Source: an uncultured Bacteroidales bacterium
GTDB taxonomy: Bacteria; Bacteroidota; Bacteroidia; Bacteroidales; Bacteroidaceae
DNA: 64,000 nucleotides
Direction of reading: 5' to 3'
Assembly: GCA_902784475.1 (NCBI GenBank)
Contig: CACZUX010000034.1
Coordinates: forward strand, 1 to 64,000
Positions 53,501-60,504 of the stretch are shown piece after piece (within the stretch, counting starts at the first letter, position 1; each line of letters opens with the position of its first letter). Both the position numbers and the translations under genes were made by a program. The notes under the pieces are model-generated. The model saw only the letters and a program-made list of their open reading frames with translations. It made no database searches and was not told the origin of the DNA.

Positions 53501-55204
53501 GGCACAGGCAAGTTGACCGGCACTGCCAAGATTAACCAAAGCGGCACAGGCAACACAACCATCTTGACCGACAACACGCACACGGGCGCCACCACCATCA
53601 GCGGCGGCACCATCACCGTGAACTCGCTCAGCAACTCAGCGCGCGCTTACGGCGCACTCGGCGCCTACACCTCCGGCAGCTCTCCCAAGATTACCCTATC
53701 CGACGGCGGCACGTTGAAGACCACCGCCGAGGTGACCTGCGGCAGCGTGATCACCACAAGCGGCACTGAGGGTGGTGTCATCAACAACGCCTCTGGCTTC
53801 ACTACCCAGAAGGCCATCACCGGCACACTGCTTACTAAGAGCGGTGCGGGCAACCTCAAACTGGGCGTAGCCCCCACGGTAAGCAAAATTATTATGACCG
53901 CCGGTTCGATTGCACTGTCGGTGAATACGACCAAACCCTTCGAGCTTCAGGGCGGCACGCTCTACGATGATGCCCAGAGCACGTCACATGCCATCAACGT
54001 GCCGGAAGGCAAGTCGGCCGCATGGCACCTGACCTATTCCTACTACACCGGCTACAACAACGCCCTCACCGGCAGCGGCACACTGACTATTGTGCCCCGC
54101 AACAGCGTGAGCCGCGTGCGCATTGAGAGCGGATGGAACAATTTTGAAGGCACCATCGTCCACAACACCAACCTTTGGCTCCCCCTGAGAGGCAACGTGA
54201 ATGCACCCAAGATGACACTGCAGATAGCATCCGGCTCCGCAGCCGCCAGCTCGCCGGGCTACACCTACACCATCGGTGCTGTGACCGGCGGCGGTGATCT
54301 GACCAACTCGGCCTGCGACTTCAACAGCAGCGCTGCTGTCAGCGGCAACGTGACCTGGAACATCGGCAACAACCTGGGCAAGGACTTCACCTTTGCCGGC
54401 CGCATCAACGACAACAGCGCGACGAACTACTGCACCTTCAACAAGGTGGGCAGTTGTACGATGACCTACACCGGTGCGGGCATGAATATCACCCGTGCCG
54501 TGGGCGTCAACGGCGGTCTGGTGTTGGACAACGCCAGCGGCGCAGATCTGGGCAGCGGCACACTGACCCTCAAGTCCGGAGCCACGCTAACCAGCAAGGC
54601 CAGCACGCTGCGCAGCTCTTCCATTACGGCTCAGAGCGGCAGCGCCATGTGTGTAACGAGTTGCACGTTCAACGGCGCCAGCATGAATTTCCAAAGCGGC
54701 AGCTCGCTGACCGTCGGCGATTCGCAGGCGAAGACTATCGGCGCCTTGAACGGTGGCAGCGCCAACATTACGGTCAACAACGATGCAAGCTGCGAAATGT
54801 ATATCCGCAACAACACGCTCTTCAGTATCATCAATACCACCGGAAGACTGACGTTCAACGGCACCTTCAGGCTGAGCTACAACACCAGCGCCAGAAACGG
54901 CGTGAAACCTGCCGGGTTGCCCAACTTCAAGCTGGTGGATGCCGGCAACATCACTCTGGGCAGCAACTTTGCCTTCGACCTGCAGGAACTGCCCACCGGC
55001 TATTACTGGGATACAAGCAAGTTCGCCACAGACGGTATAATCAGCATCACCAACGTGGATCCCACGGGTGTGAACGAAGTGAAGGCTGTCGATCTGAGCA
55101 GCGACGAACTCACCGAGGCTTACACGCTCAGCGGCGTCTATGTGGGTCGTCCGACGAAGCCCGGCATCTACGTTCAGAACGGTCAAAAGTATCTTGTGAA
55201 ATGA
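50546..55204 (+). CDS. PL11 rhamnogalacturonan lyase with autotransporter-type repeat extension
   Basis: A 1552-residue secreted protein; signal peptide MKRFFLFLLMLTMTVGINAQ. Residues about 22-630 are a PL11 rhamnogalacturonan lyase: N-terminal FnIII-like strand region, then an eight-bladed propeller with calcium-binding loops 'DVNGDGVTEF', 'DWDQDGKAEG', 'DVDEDGRDEI' and 'HQYRNAMVWQCVGYNQPPHASFF' at its end. It cleaves the rhamnogalacturonan I backbone. About 640-1500 consists of autotransporter-associated beta-strand repeats ('GDGILILPAVNMTYTGGTNV', 'GTGNTTILTDNTHTGATTIS'), about twice the usual PL11 length. The tail is 'EAYTLSGVYVGRPTKPGIYV'. It follows murF by 30 nt and overlaps the next gene by ATGA. 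Confidence 0.88.
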   Translation: MKRFFLFLLMLTMTVGINAQRKTDVLDRGLVAVPSGSGNLVTWRIFAEEYYGVTYNLYKNGSLIAEGLEASNYLDAAGGAGGAYQVAPVVKGVEKAKSAYSTYFPDGYIQFNVASVVDRNGNNVTGDYIINDISLGDVNGDGVTEFLVKRNYTGDIRSSSNTTCFHHYECYNLKGERLWWIDLGPNMMAGPDEQWDCVMFDWDQDGKAEGIMRGADNMIFHTTAGDINIGNMNYVAPRDEYTHQGAEYLIYINGLTGVPYGAESKTAFTPMAYPLPRFEAGEAADPLNATSSEYAAAWGKADTGHRSSKHYFGAPFLDGRHPSIFLGRGCYTRHKMCALNVDPATHQLSVRWRWANNGGWSDPWFGNGYHNFGIADVDEDGRDEIVFGSMVIDDNGKGLSTTGLGHGDAEHCGDLDPYRKGLEFFACNEDEPNMNFRNATTSKIYYRSVGTSDDGRALCGNFSNYFPGCMGRSTNTGLISTVKDKELIGANVPSTSGTNDGLFWSHLNQRIYWTGDLLEGILDSPGTERDAVVWHTTKGRVFQSNGCKLNNDSKNNPCALADIFGDWREEIVVRSGDNASIRIYTTTYPTDYRIPTLWHDHQYRNAMVWQCVGYNQPPHASFFLGELEGITMAPPPYTMTGRTEIANGGTISTDNAGQHVIVCETGNTNITIAEGANPDVATFNVPSWVQGTNSSKTDGTALINYTYYTCTVSGGAFTGGMTLAKQGDGILILPAVNMTYTGGTNVWAGTLNFDGKLLNSTTWLNRFTTLNSKGSFRCIKAEYAASVNPGGENALGTLTTDSLMLRFGSRVKLDVYADGQKVDGLNVVKLLSVETKTSSEWLNYGPEHLKPVFEIVPHYAGSESLLPDGRYELGVIPEEIEGALSDIKLEGIKDQKVSLVEDNGKIYLEVNNMREPTTVYWQGSKSNVWDLAQTENFKNVDEDDIFVNGDVVNFDNAATVTAITLEGDLSPTELNFIGSKNYSISGTGKLTGTAKINQSGTGNTTILTDNTHTGATTISGGTITVNSLSNSARAYGALGAYTSGSSPKITLSDGGTLKTTAEVTCGSVITTSGTEGGVINNASGFTTQKAITGTLLTKSGAGNLKLGVAPTVSKIIMTAGSIALSVNTTKPFELQGGTLYDDAQSTSHAINVPEGKSAAWHLTYSYYTGYNNALTGSGTLTIVPRNSVSRVRIESGWNNFEGTIVHNTNLWLPLRGNVNAPKMTLQIASGSAAASSPGYTYTIGAVTGGGDLTNSACDFNSSAAVSGNVTWNIGNNLGKDFTFAGRINDNSATNYCTFNKVGSCTMTYTGAGMNITRAVGVNGGLVLDNASGADLGSGTLTLKSGATLTSKASTLRSSSITAQSGSAMCVTSCTFNGASMNFQSGSSLTVGDSQAKTIGALNGGSANITVNNDASCEMYIRNNTLFSIINTTGRLTFNGTFRLSYNTSARNGVKPAGLPNFKLVDAGNITLGSNFAFDLQELPTGYYWDTSKFATDGIISITNVDPTGVNEVKAVDLSSDELTEAYTLSGVYVGRPTKPGIYVQNGQKYLVK

Positions 55205-55689
55205 CCTCAGAAGAAAGAGTTGAGAAGGCCATAGCCCTGTTCAAGGAGGGCTACAACTGCTCCCAGAGCGTGGCTATGGCCTTTGCCGACCTCTACGGCA
55301 TCGGTGAAGAACAGATGTCGATGATTGCCGCTTCCTTCGGAGGTGGCATCGGTCGTATGAGAGAAACCTGCGGGGCTGCCTGCGGCATGTTTCTGCTCTG
55401 CGGTCTGGAGACACATCCGGAAGGGATGAAATACCCCAGCGCCGAACTCAAGAAGCGCAACTACGAAGAGGTGCAGCGCTTGGCCACACGCTTCAAGGAA
55501 GAAAACGGAGCTCTACTCTGCAAGGAACTCCTCGGACTCGGACGACAGGGAGACAAGGTGACGGACAACATGACCCAACCCACTCCCGAAGCGCGGACAG
55601 AGGCCTATTATAAAAAACGTCCGTGCGTGCGCATAGTGGAAACGGCGGCACGCATATATGCTCAATATCTCAAAGAAAAGCATGTATAA
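55201..55689 (+). CDS. C_GCAxxG_C_C family (putative redox) protein
   Basis: A 162-residue protein from the ATG at 55201, which overlaps the lyase stop by 4 nt; the much longer frame upstream is only an alternative reading of the lyase. It carries the name-giving cysteine pattern: 'EGYNCSQSVAMAFADLYG', 'RMRETCGAACGMFLLCGLE', 'GALLCKELLG' and 'KKRPCVRIVETAARI'. The conserved cysteines suggest metal or redox chemistry. The family is often annotated as a putative redox-active protein, but its reaction is unknown. It is probably cytoplasmic, with no signal peptide. It sits between the exported lyase and a HAD phosphatase in an overlapping run. Confidence 0.85.
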   Translation: MTSEERVEKAIALFKEGYNCSQSVAMAFADLYGIGEEQMSMIAASFGGGIGRMRETCGAACGMFLLCGLETHPEGMKYPSAELKKRNYEEVQRLATRFKEENGALLCKELLGLGRQGDKVTDNMTQPTPEARTEAYYKKRPCVRIVETAARIYAQYLKEKHV

Positions 55690-56485
55690 ACTCCTGGCCG
55701 CCGACCTGGACGGCACGCTGGTCAACGAAGAAAAAATCATCACGCCCCGCACTTTTGAGTCGCTCATGGAGGCTCAGAGGCGGGGCGTTCGCTTGGCCAT
55801 TTCCACCGGACGTCCCGTGGAGGGTGCACGCCATCTGGTGGAGCAACTGCGGATGAAGGACTACGGCGGATGCCTCATCAGCTACAACGGCGCTCTAGTG
55901 CATGACTGCGCCACAGGCGAGGTCATCTTCTCCCAACCGATAGACACTGCCCTGCTGCCCCTGCTGCTCCGGCGGGCCGAAGAGCACTGCTGCGCCTTCG
56001 TCATCTATCAGCCGACCCATGTGCTCACCACCGACGCCTCCAACCACTATGTACAGTATTCCGGGCGCAACAACCGTCTGCCTGTGCACGAGGCTGAAGA
56101 TTTTCTTGGGGAAGCCCGGGGGCCGCTCTACAAAGGCCTGCTGGTAGGCGACCCTGACACCATGCCCGCCCTGCGCGATGCACTCACGGAGGAGTTGCGG
56201 GGGCAAATGGACTTCTGTCTCTCCGAGACCTTCTTCCTGGAATGTCTGGCGCCGGGCATCAGCAAAATGAAGGGCCTCGAAGCCGTCGCCGGCCACCTGG
56301 ACATCAAGCGCGAAGAAATCATAGCTTTCGGCGACTCCGACAACGATGTGAGCATGATACGCTACGCCGGCCTCGGTGTGGCAATGGGCAACGCCAAAGA
56401 GAATGCCCGCCGCGCTGCAGACCTGATAACGGCCTCCAACGAAGACGATGGCATCGCCGCCGTTGTGGAGCAATATGTGCTATGA
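55682..56485 (+). CDS. Cof-type HAD-superfamily phosphatase
   Basis: A 267-residue cytoplasmic enzyme starting 'MYKLLAADLDGTLVNEEKII' at 55682, 8 nt inside the preceding gene. HAD motif I is 'DLDGT' (nucleophile Asp and acid/base Asp); motif II 'LAISTGRPVEGA'; motif III Lys within 'GISKMKGLEAVAGHL'; motif IV 'IAFGDSDNDVSMIRYAG'. A C2-type cap lies at about 85-190. Members dephosphorylate sugar phosphates or flavin/pyridoxal phosphates. Its position between glycan enzymes hints at sugar phosphates but does not prove it. Its stop overlaps the GH3 start (ATGA). Confidence 0.92.
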   Translation: MYKLLAADLDGTLVNEEKIITPRTFESLMEAQRRGVRLAISTGRPVEGARHLVEQLRMKDYGGCLISYNGALVHDCATGEVIFSQPIDTALLPLLLRRAEEHCCAFVIYQPTHVLTTDASNHYVQYSGRNNRLPVHEAEDFLGEARGPLYKGLLVGDPDTMPALRDALTEELRGQMDFCLSETFFLECLAPGISKMKGLEAVAGHLDIKREEIIAFGDSDNDVSMIRYAGLGVAMGNAKENARRAADLITASNEDDGIAAVVEQYVL

Positions 56486-58575
56486 AGCGCCGCCTTTTCT
56501 TCTTACTCTTCATACTCTGCGGACTCGTCGCTCAGGCAACGGATGTCGATTCGCTGCTCGCCCTGATGACCCACAGGGAAAAAGTGCGGCTGGTGATCGG
56601 TGGCGGATGGAGCAGCCTCTTCAGCGGCTTCAACATTCCCTTTTGCGGCAAGCAACGAGTGCCTGGCGCCGCCGGTGTGACGCACGCCGTCGGGCGGCTT
56701 GGCATCCCCTCCGTCGTGATGGCCGACGGACCGGCCGGCGTGAGAATCAAGCCTCTTCAAAAAACCGACGGCAAGAAGCGTGAAGCCTATGCCACCGCCT
56801 TTCCCGTGGGTTGCTGCCTGGCGTCCAGTTGGGACACGGCGCTGCTTGAGGAAGTCGGCGCCGCCATCGGCGATGAAGCCGCAGCCTACGGCATCGACAT
56901 CATCCTCTCTCCCGGCATGAATCTGATGCGCTCCCCGCTCTGCGGACGCAACTACGAATACTATTCCGAAGACCCGCTGCTGAGCGGCAAACTGGCCGCC
57001 GCCACCGTGCGCGGCATACAAAGCGTGGGCATCGGCGCCTGCGTCAAACACTTCGCCTGCAACAATCAGGAAACGGGGCGCATGCACAACGACTCCCGCG
57101 TGGATTCCGTCACGCTCTTCTCACTCTATTTGCGCCCCTTCGAGATAGCCATCCGCGAGAGCGACCCCTGGACGGTGATGTCGTCCTACAACATGCTCAA
57201 CGGCGAGCGCACTCAAGAGTCGCGCTGGCTCCTGACCGAAGTGCTCCGCCGGCGCTGGCACTACCGAGGCGTCGTGATGACCGACTGGACCTTCCGCCGC
57301 CACACCCGCCGTCAGATTGCCGCCGGCAACGACCTCATGATGCCGGGCGACCTGCTGCAGCGACGTCAGCTCAGAAGGGCGTTCCTCGGAGCCGAAAACG
57401 GGGAAAACATGTTGGACACCTGTGCCCGGCGTGTACTGCAAATGGTTCGCAAAACGCGCAGCGCACAGGGTCTGCAAGCCACCGGAAAGCCTCATTTGGA
57501 GGAACATGCCAGACTCGCCCGACGGGCCGCTGCCGAGAGTTTCGTCTTGCTGCATAACGAAGGCGGCGCACTCCCCTTCAGCCCCGAGGCCCGTGTGGCG
57601 CTTTTCGGAGCATCGTCCTACGACCTCGTCGCCGGCGGCACGGGCAGCGGACACGTCAACGCCGCCTACAAGACGAATCTCTCCGATGCTCTGCCCCATT
57701 GTGTCGGTGCACTGTTACAAGCGGAATACCGCCGCTGGGCCCAAGACAACACCCACCGCAACAAGGCCGCAGGCTTCGGCTTCATGCAGAAATTCCTCGG
57801 ACGCGGCGCCCTCAAAGAGATGCCCCTGAAGCGCGAATGGATCACGGAGGCGCTCGACAGTGCCGACATCGCCCTCATCACCATCGGGCGTCAGGCCGGT
57901 GAAGGACGCGACCGCCAGCCCGCCGATTTCGAACTCACGCGCGAAGAGCGAGACATGCTGCAACAGGTATCCCAGGAGGCCCGCATGAGGGGCATCAAGA
58001 CCGTCGTTGTGCTCAACGTCAGCGGCGCCATCGAGACCGCCTCGTGGCGTCATCTGGCAGATGCCGTGCTCCTCATCTGGTGTCCCGGACAGGAAGGCGG
58101 ATGTGCAGCCGTTGACGTGCTTACAGGCGTCGTGAACCCTTCGGGACGCCTCACGATGACCTGGCCGGAACGCCTGGAAGACCTTCCCTCCACACGCATC
58201 TTCGGCGACGAACGGGTGACGCTCTACGCCGAACGCGACAGCGTGGGCTACAGAGCCTTTCGCGACGGTCGTCGACGTCCGGCCTATGCCTTCGGACACG
58301 GGCTCTCCTACTCCGCTTTCAGGGAGGAGATTTTGGCGGACGGACGCATCGCCGTCACCAACACGGGAGAGCGGCCTGGCCGCCACGTGGTGATGTGGTG
58401 GGAGGACGGCATTCTGACGGGATTTGCCAAGACGCGCCTGCTCGCTCCCGGAGAGTGTCAGGTGTTAGGGCATGAGCAGGCTGCTGTCGCCGTAGGAAAG
58501 GAAGCGGAAATCGTGGGCGAGCGCGTAGTCGTAGATGCTGCGCCAGTCGCCGTGAACGAAGGCGCTGACCAGTAG
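56482..58575 (+). CDS. GH3 beta-glucosidase-like glycoside hydrolase, exported
   Basis: A 697-residue enzyme with signal peptide MKRRLFFLLFILCGLVAQA. The GH3 N-domain has 'VVMADGPAGVRIKPLQ', 'CVKHFACNNQETGRMHNDS' and the nucleophile region 'YRGVVMTDWTFRRHT' (Asp). The C-domain has 'SFVLLHNEGGALPFSPEARV', 'VVVLNVSGAIE' and 'VNPSGRLTMTWPERLEDLP'. A short FnIII-like end follows. It would remove terminal beta-linked sugars in the periplasm. It is the last gene of the run that starts with PL11 or murF. The final ~37 codons lie opposite the true 3' end of queA (111-nt overlap with 58465-58575), so the native C-terminus is doubtful. Confidence 0.88.
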   Translation: MKRRLFFLLFILCGLVAQATDVDSLLALMTHREKVRLVIGGGWSSLFSGFNIPFCGKQRVPGAAGVTHAVGRLGIPSVVMADGPAGVRIKPLQKTDGKKREAYATAFPVGCCLASSWDTALLEEVGAAIGDEAAAYGIDIILSPGMNLMRSPLCGRNYEYYSEDPLLSGKLAAATVRGIQSVGIGACVKHFACNNQETGRMHNDSRVDSVTLFSLYLRPFEIAIRESDPWTVMSSYNMLNGERTQESRWLLTEVLRRRWHYRGVVMTDWTFRRHTRRQIAAGNDLMMPGDLLQRRQLRRAFLGAENGENMLDTCARRVLQMVRKTRSAQGLQATGKPHLEEHARLARRAAAESFVLLHNEGGALPFSPEARVALFGASSYDLVAGGTGSGHVNAAYKTNLSDALPHCVGALLQAEYRRWAQDNTHRNKAAGFGFMQKFLGRGALKEMPLKREWITEALDSADIALITIGRQAGEGRDRQPADFELTREERDMLQQVSQEARMRGIKTVVVLNVSGAIETASWRHLADAVLLIWCPGQEGGCAAVDVLTGVVNPSGRLTMTWPERLEDLPSTRIFGDERVTLYAERDSVGYRAFRDGRRRPAYAFGHGLSYSAFREEILADGRIAVTNTGERPGRHVVMWWEDGILTGFAKTRLLAPGECQVLGHEQAAVAVGKEAEIVGERVVVDAAPVAVNEGADQ

Positions 58576-58638
58576 CAGCAACGTGCTTTGCGGCTGATGG
58601 AAGTTGGTCACCATCGCCTTCACCACATGATAATCTGC
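58465..58638 (-). pseudogene. queA: Out-of-frame 3' end of queA
   Basis: The minus strand encodes 'DYHVVKAMVTNFHQPQ' followed by 'STLLLLVSAFVHGDWRS' and 'HDFRFLSYGDSSLLMP', then TAA at 58465. This is the conserved C-terminus of QueA, but in a different frame from the main gene, which stops at 58620. The two frames share the bases ACGCAGATTATCATG, pointing to an out-of-frame deletion. Without it the enzyme lacks about 55 conserved residues. Confidence 0.8.
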
Positions 58639-59663
58639 GTGGACGAGTGAAGTACCTCCATCGCATGCTTCTCCATGTAACGCAGCAGCGCGGAAAGGGC
58701 CTCAGCTGCATCTTCCGAAGCAGTTGTCTCATAGGGCATCCATTGGGACACGTGCAGCTCTTCGCCCTCGCCCGTATCCTGCCCCTCGCGCATCAGCGCT
58801 TCGGCCTTGAGCCCCATGTAGTAGAGGCTCTCCAGCGTGCGTACGCTGGTGGTCCCCACAGCGATGGCACGGCCTCCGTAAGCCACAAGACGCTCAATGG
58901 TGTGACGATTGACGGCGATGTGCTCGGTGTGCATGTCGTGCCCGCCGATCTGCTCGCTCTTGACTGGTCGGAAGGTGCCGGCGCCCACGTGCAGCGTCAC
59001 CTCTTCGCGCTCGATGTGTCTCTCTTTCAGGCTCTCCAGCACACGCTCCGTGAAATGCAGCCCGGCTGTCGGCGCGGCCACACTGCCCTTGATGCGCGAA
59101 TAGACAGTCTGATAGGTGGTCAGGTCGGAAGCCTCCGTCTTGCGGTTGAGATAAGGCGGGATGGGAAGCTCGCCGGCCTGCTCCAAGATCTCGGCCCAGG
59201 TCAGCGGTGCAGTCCAACTGAAGCGGATGCGCTCCGAAGTGCCTTCGTGACCCAGGCGTTCGGCCGTCACTTCTTCACCGCCGGGCAGCAGGAGCGAGAG
59301 CGTGCCGCCCTTCCATTTCTTCAGGTTACCCACCAGGCAGAGCCATTCGCACCGGCCCCGGCTCAGGAAGTTCTCCTGATACTCTGCGGGCTGCGCCGGC
59401 TCCAGTATGAACACCTCGATTTGCGCTCCGGTCTCCTTATGGAAATGCAGGCGGGCCTGTACCACTTTCGTGTTGTTGAACACCATGAGCGCATGCTCGG
59501 GCAGATGCTCCGAGATACGGAAGAAGCGGTCTTCACCGATGACGCCGTGCCTGTAGAGCAACAGTTTGGAGCTGTCGCGCTCGGGCAACGGATATTTGGC
59601 TATGCGTTCATCGGGTAGCGGATAGTTGTAGTCTTTTATCTGTATGCTTTTAGGGTCTGTCAT
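58620..59663 (-). CDS. queA: S-adenosylmethionine:tRNA ribosyltransferase-isomerase, truncated by frameshift
   Basis: QueA makes epoxyqueuosine in tRNA from preQ1 using the ribosyl part of SAM. Start at 59663 ('MTDPKSIQIKDYNYPLPDER'); the longer frame upstream lies inside truA. Family motifs: 'ERIAKYPLPERDSSKLLLY', 'VFNNTKVVQARLHFHKETG', 'PIPPYLNRKTEASDLTTYQT', 'GSVAAPTAGLHFTERVLESL', 'HVGAGTFRPVKSEQIGGHDM'. The frame ends early at 'SSTQIIMW' instead of running into the conserved 'TNFHQP...DFRFLSYGD' end, which is found in another frame down to 58465. The gene overlaps the end of truA by 14 nt. Either a recent loss of function or a sequence error. Confidence 0.9.
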   Translation of the reverse strand: MTDPKSIQIKDYNYPLPDERIAKYPLPERDSSKLLLYRHGVIGEDRFFRISEHLPEHALMVFNNTKVVQARLHFHKETGAQIEVFILEPAQPAEYQENFLSRGRCEWLCLVGNLKKWKGGTLSLLLPGGEEVTAERLGHEGTSERIRFSWTAPLTWAEILEQAGELPIPPYLNRKTEASDLTTYQTVYSRIKGSVAAPTAGLHFTERVLESLKERHIEREEVTLHVGAGTFRPVKSEQIGGHDMHTEHIAVNRHTIERLVAYGGRAIAVGTTSVRTLESLYYMGLKAEALMREGQDTGEGEELHVSQWMPYETTASEDAAEALSALLRYMEKHAMEVLHSSTQIIMW

Positions 59664-60405
59664 ATCGTATATCCCATAAATACAAGCCGCAAGCGGGCAC
59701 GCTCTCACCGGCCTGACAGCGGTCGCGACGCTCAATGACCCGACGGAATTCGTCCACCGTCATACGGCCGCGCCCCACCTCGACGAGCGTCCCCACGATG
59801 GCGCGCACCATATTGCGCAGGAAGCGGTTGGCCGTCACCGTGAAGCACCACACGGGCGCAGTGTCCATCTCGCCGAATTTCACCCGATTCCACCGGGCTT
59901 CCGTGATGCAGCAGAGATTCGTCTTGGCATCGGTGTCCACTTTGGAGAAGCTGGTGAAATCCTCGTATTCAGCCAGCACGGAGGCGGCCTCGTTCATGCG
60001 GTCAAAGTCGAGCGGAAACGTCACCATCCACGATCGTCCCTCGAGGAAGGCGTCCTTATTGGTATGCACATAGTAGTGGTAGGTGCGCGCCGTAGCCGAA
60101 AATCGGGCGTGCATATCGTCGGCTACAGGCTCCGCCTCCCTCACGGCGATGTCGCGGGGCAACAACTTGTTGAGCTTGTAGACCAGCTGGCCGCAGTCCA
60201 GATTCGCTATGCTGTCGAAGTGGGCCACCATCGTGCGGGCATGCACGCCGGCATCGGTGCGTCCTGCTCCCGTCACGCTGATGTCCTGGCGAAGCAGTGT
60301 GGAGAGCGCACGGTTCAGAACCTCCTGCACCGAAGTGCCGTTAGGCTGTATCTGCCAGCCGTGATAGGCTCTTCCGTCAAAACTTAAAGTGATAAAATAG
60401 CGCAC
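59650..60405 (-). CDS. truA: tRNA pseudouridine(38-40) synthase
   Basis: A 251-residue enzyme that modifies the anticodon arm. I chose the GTG at 60405 ('VRYFITLSFDGRAYHGWQIQ') because the -7 box covers the TTG at 60426. Motifs: 'LSFDGRAYHGWQIQPNGTSVQ', 'VTGAGRTDAGVHARTMVAHF' with the catalytic Asp of 'GRTDAGVHA', 'RTYHYYVHT', and 'FTVTANRFLRNMVRAIVGTLVEVG'. Length is normal. It is followed by queA with a 14-nt overlap, so two tRNA-modification genes form one transcript. Confidence 0.94.
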   Translation of the reverse strand: MRYFITLSFDGRAYHGWQIQPNGTSVQEVLNRALSTLLRQDISVTGAGRTDAGVHARTMVAHFDSIANLDCGQLVYKLNKLLPRDIAVREAEPVADDMHARFSATARTYHYYVHTNKDAFLEGRSWMVTFPLDFDRMNEAASVLAEYEDFTSFSKVDTDAKTNLCCITEARWNRVKFGEMDTAPVWCFTVTANRFLRNMVRAIVGTLVEVGRGRMTVDEFRRVIERRDRCQAGESVPACGLYLWDIRYDRP

Positions 60406-60423
60406 GTTTCCTGTTTTACCGTG

Positions 60424-60431
60424 CAAAAGTA
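60424..60431 (-). promoter_or_regulatory. -7 box of truA-queA
   Basis: Minus-strand TACTTTTG, 18 nt upstream of the GTG start. It shares an intergenic region with the divergent GH43 gene. Confidence 0.5.
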
Positions 60432-60474
60432 CAAAAAAAGGCCGTCTTATTCCGTGTAATTCACAATTATTTCC

Positions 60475-60482
60475 TATTTTTG
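60475..60482 (+). promoter_or_regulatory. -7 box of the GH43 gene
   Basis: TATTTTTG, 22 nt before the ATG at 60505. No convincing -33 element was seen. Confidence 0.5.
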
Positions 60483-60504
60483 TAACGAAAATACCTTTAC
60501 AACA

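Noticed and set aside
54454..55200. Upstream extension of the C_GCAxxG_C_C gene
   Set aside because: The frame is open but reads Gln/Arg-rich nonsense inside the lyase gene. The ATG at 55201 overlapping the lyase stop is the natural start.
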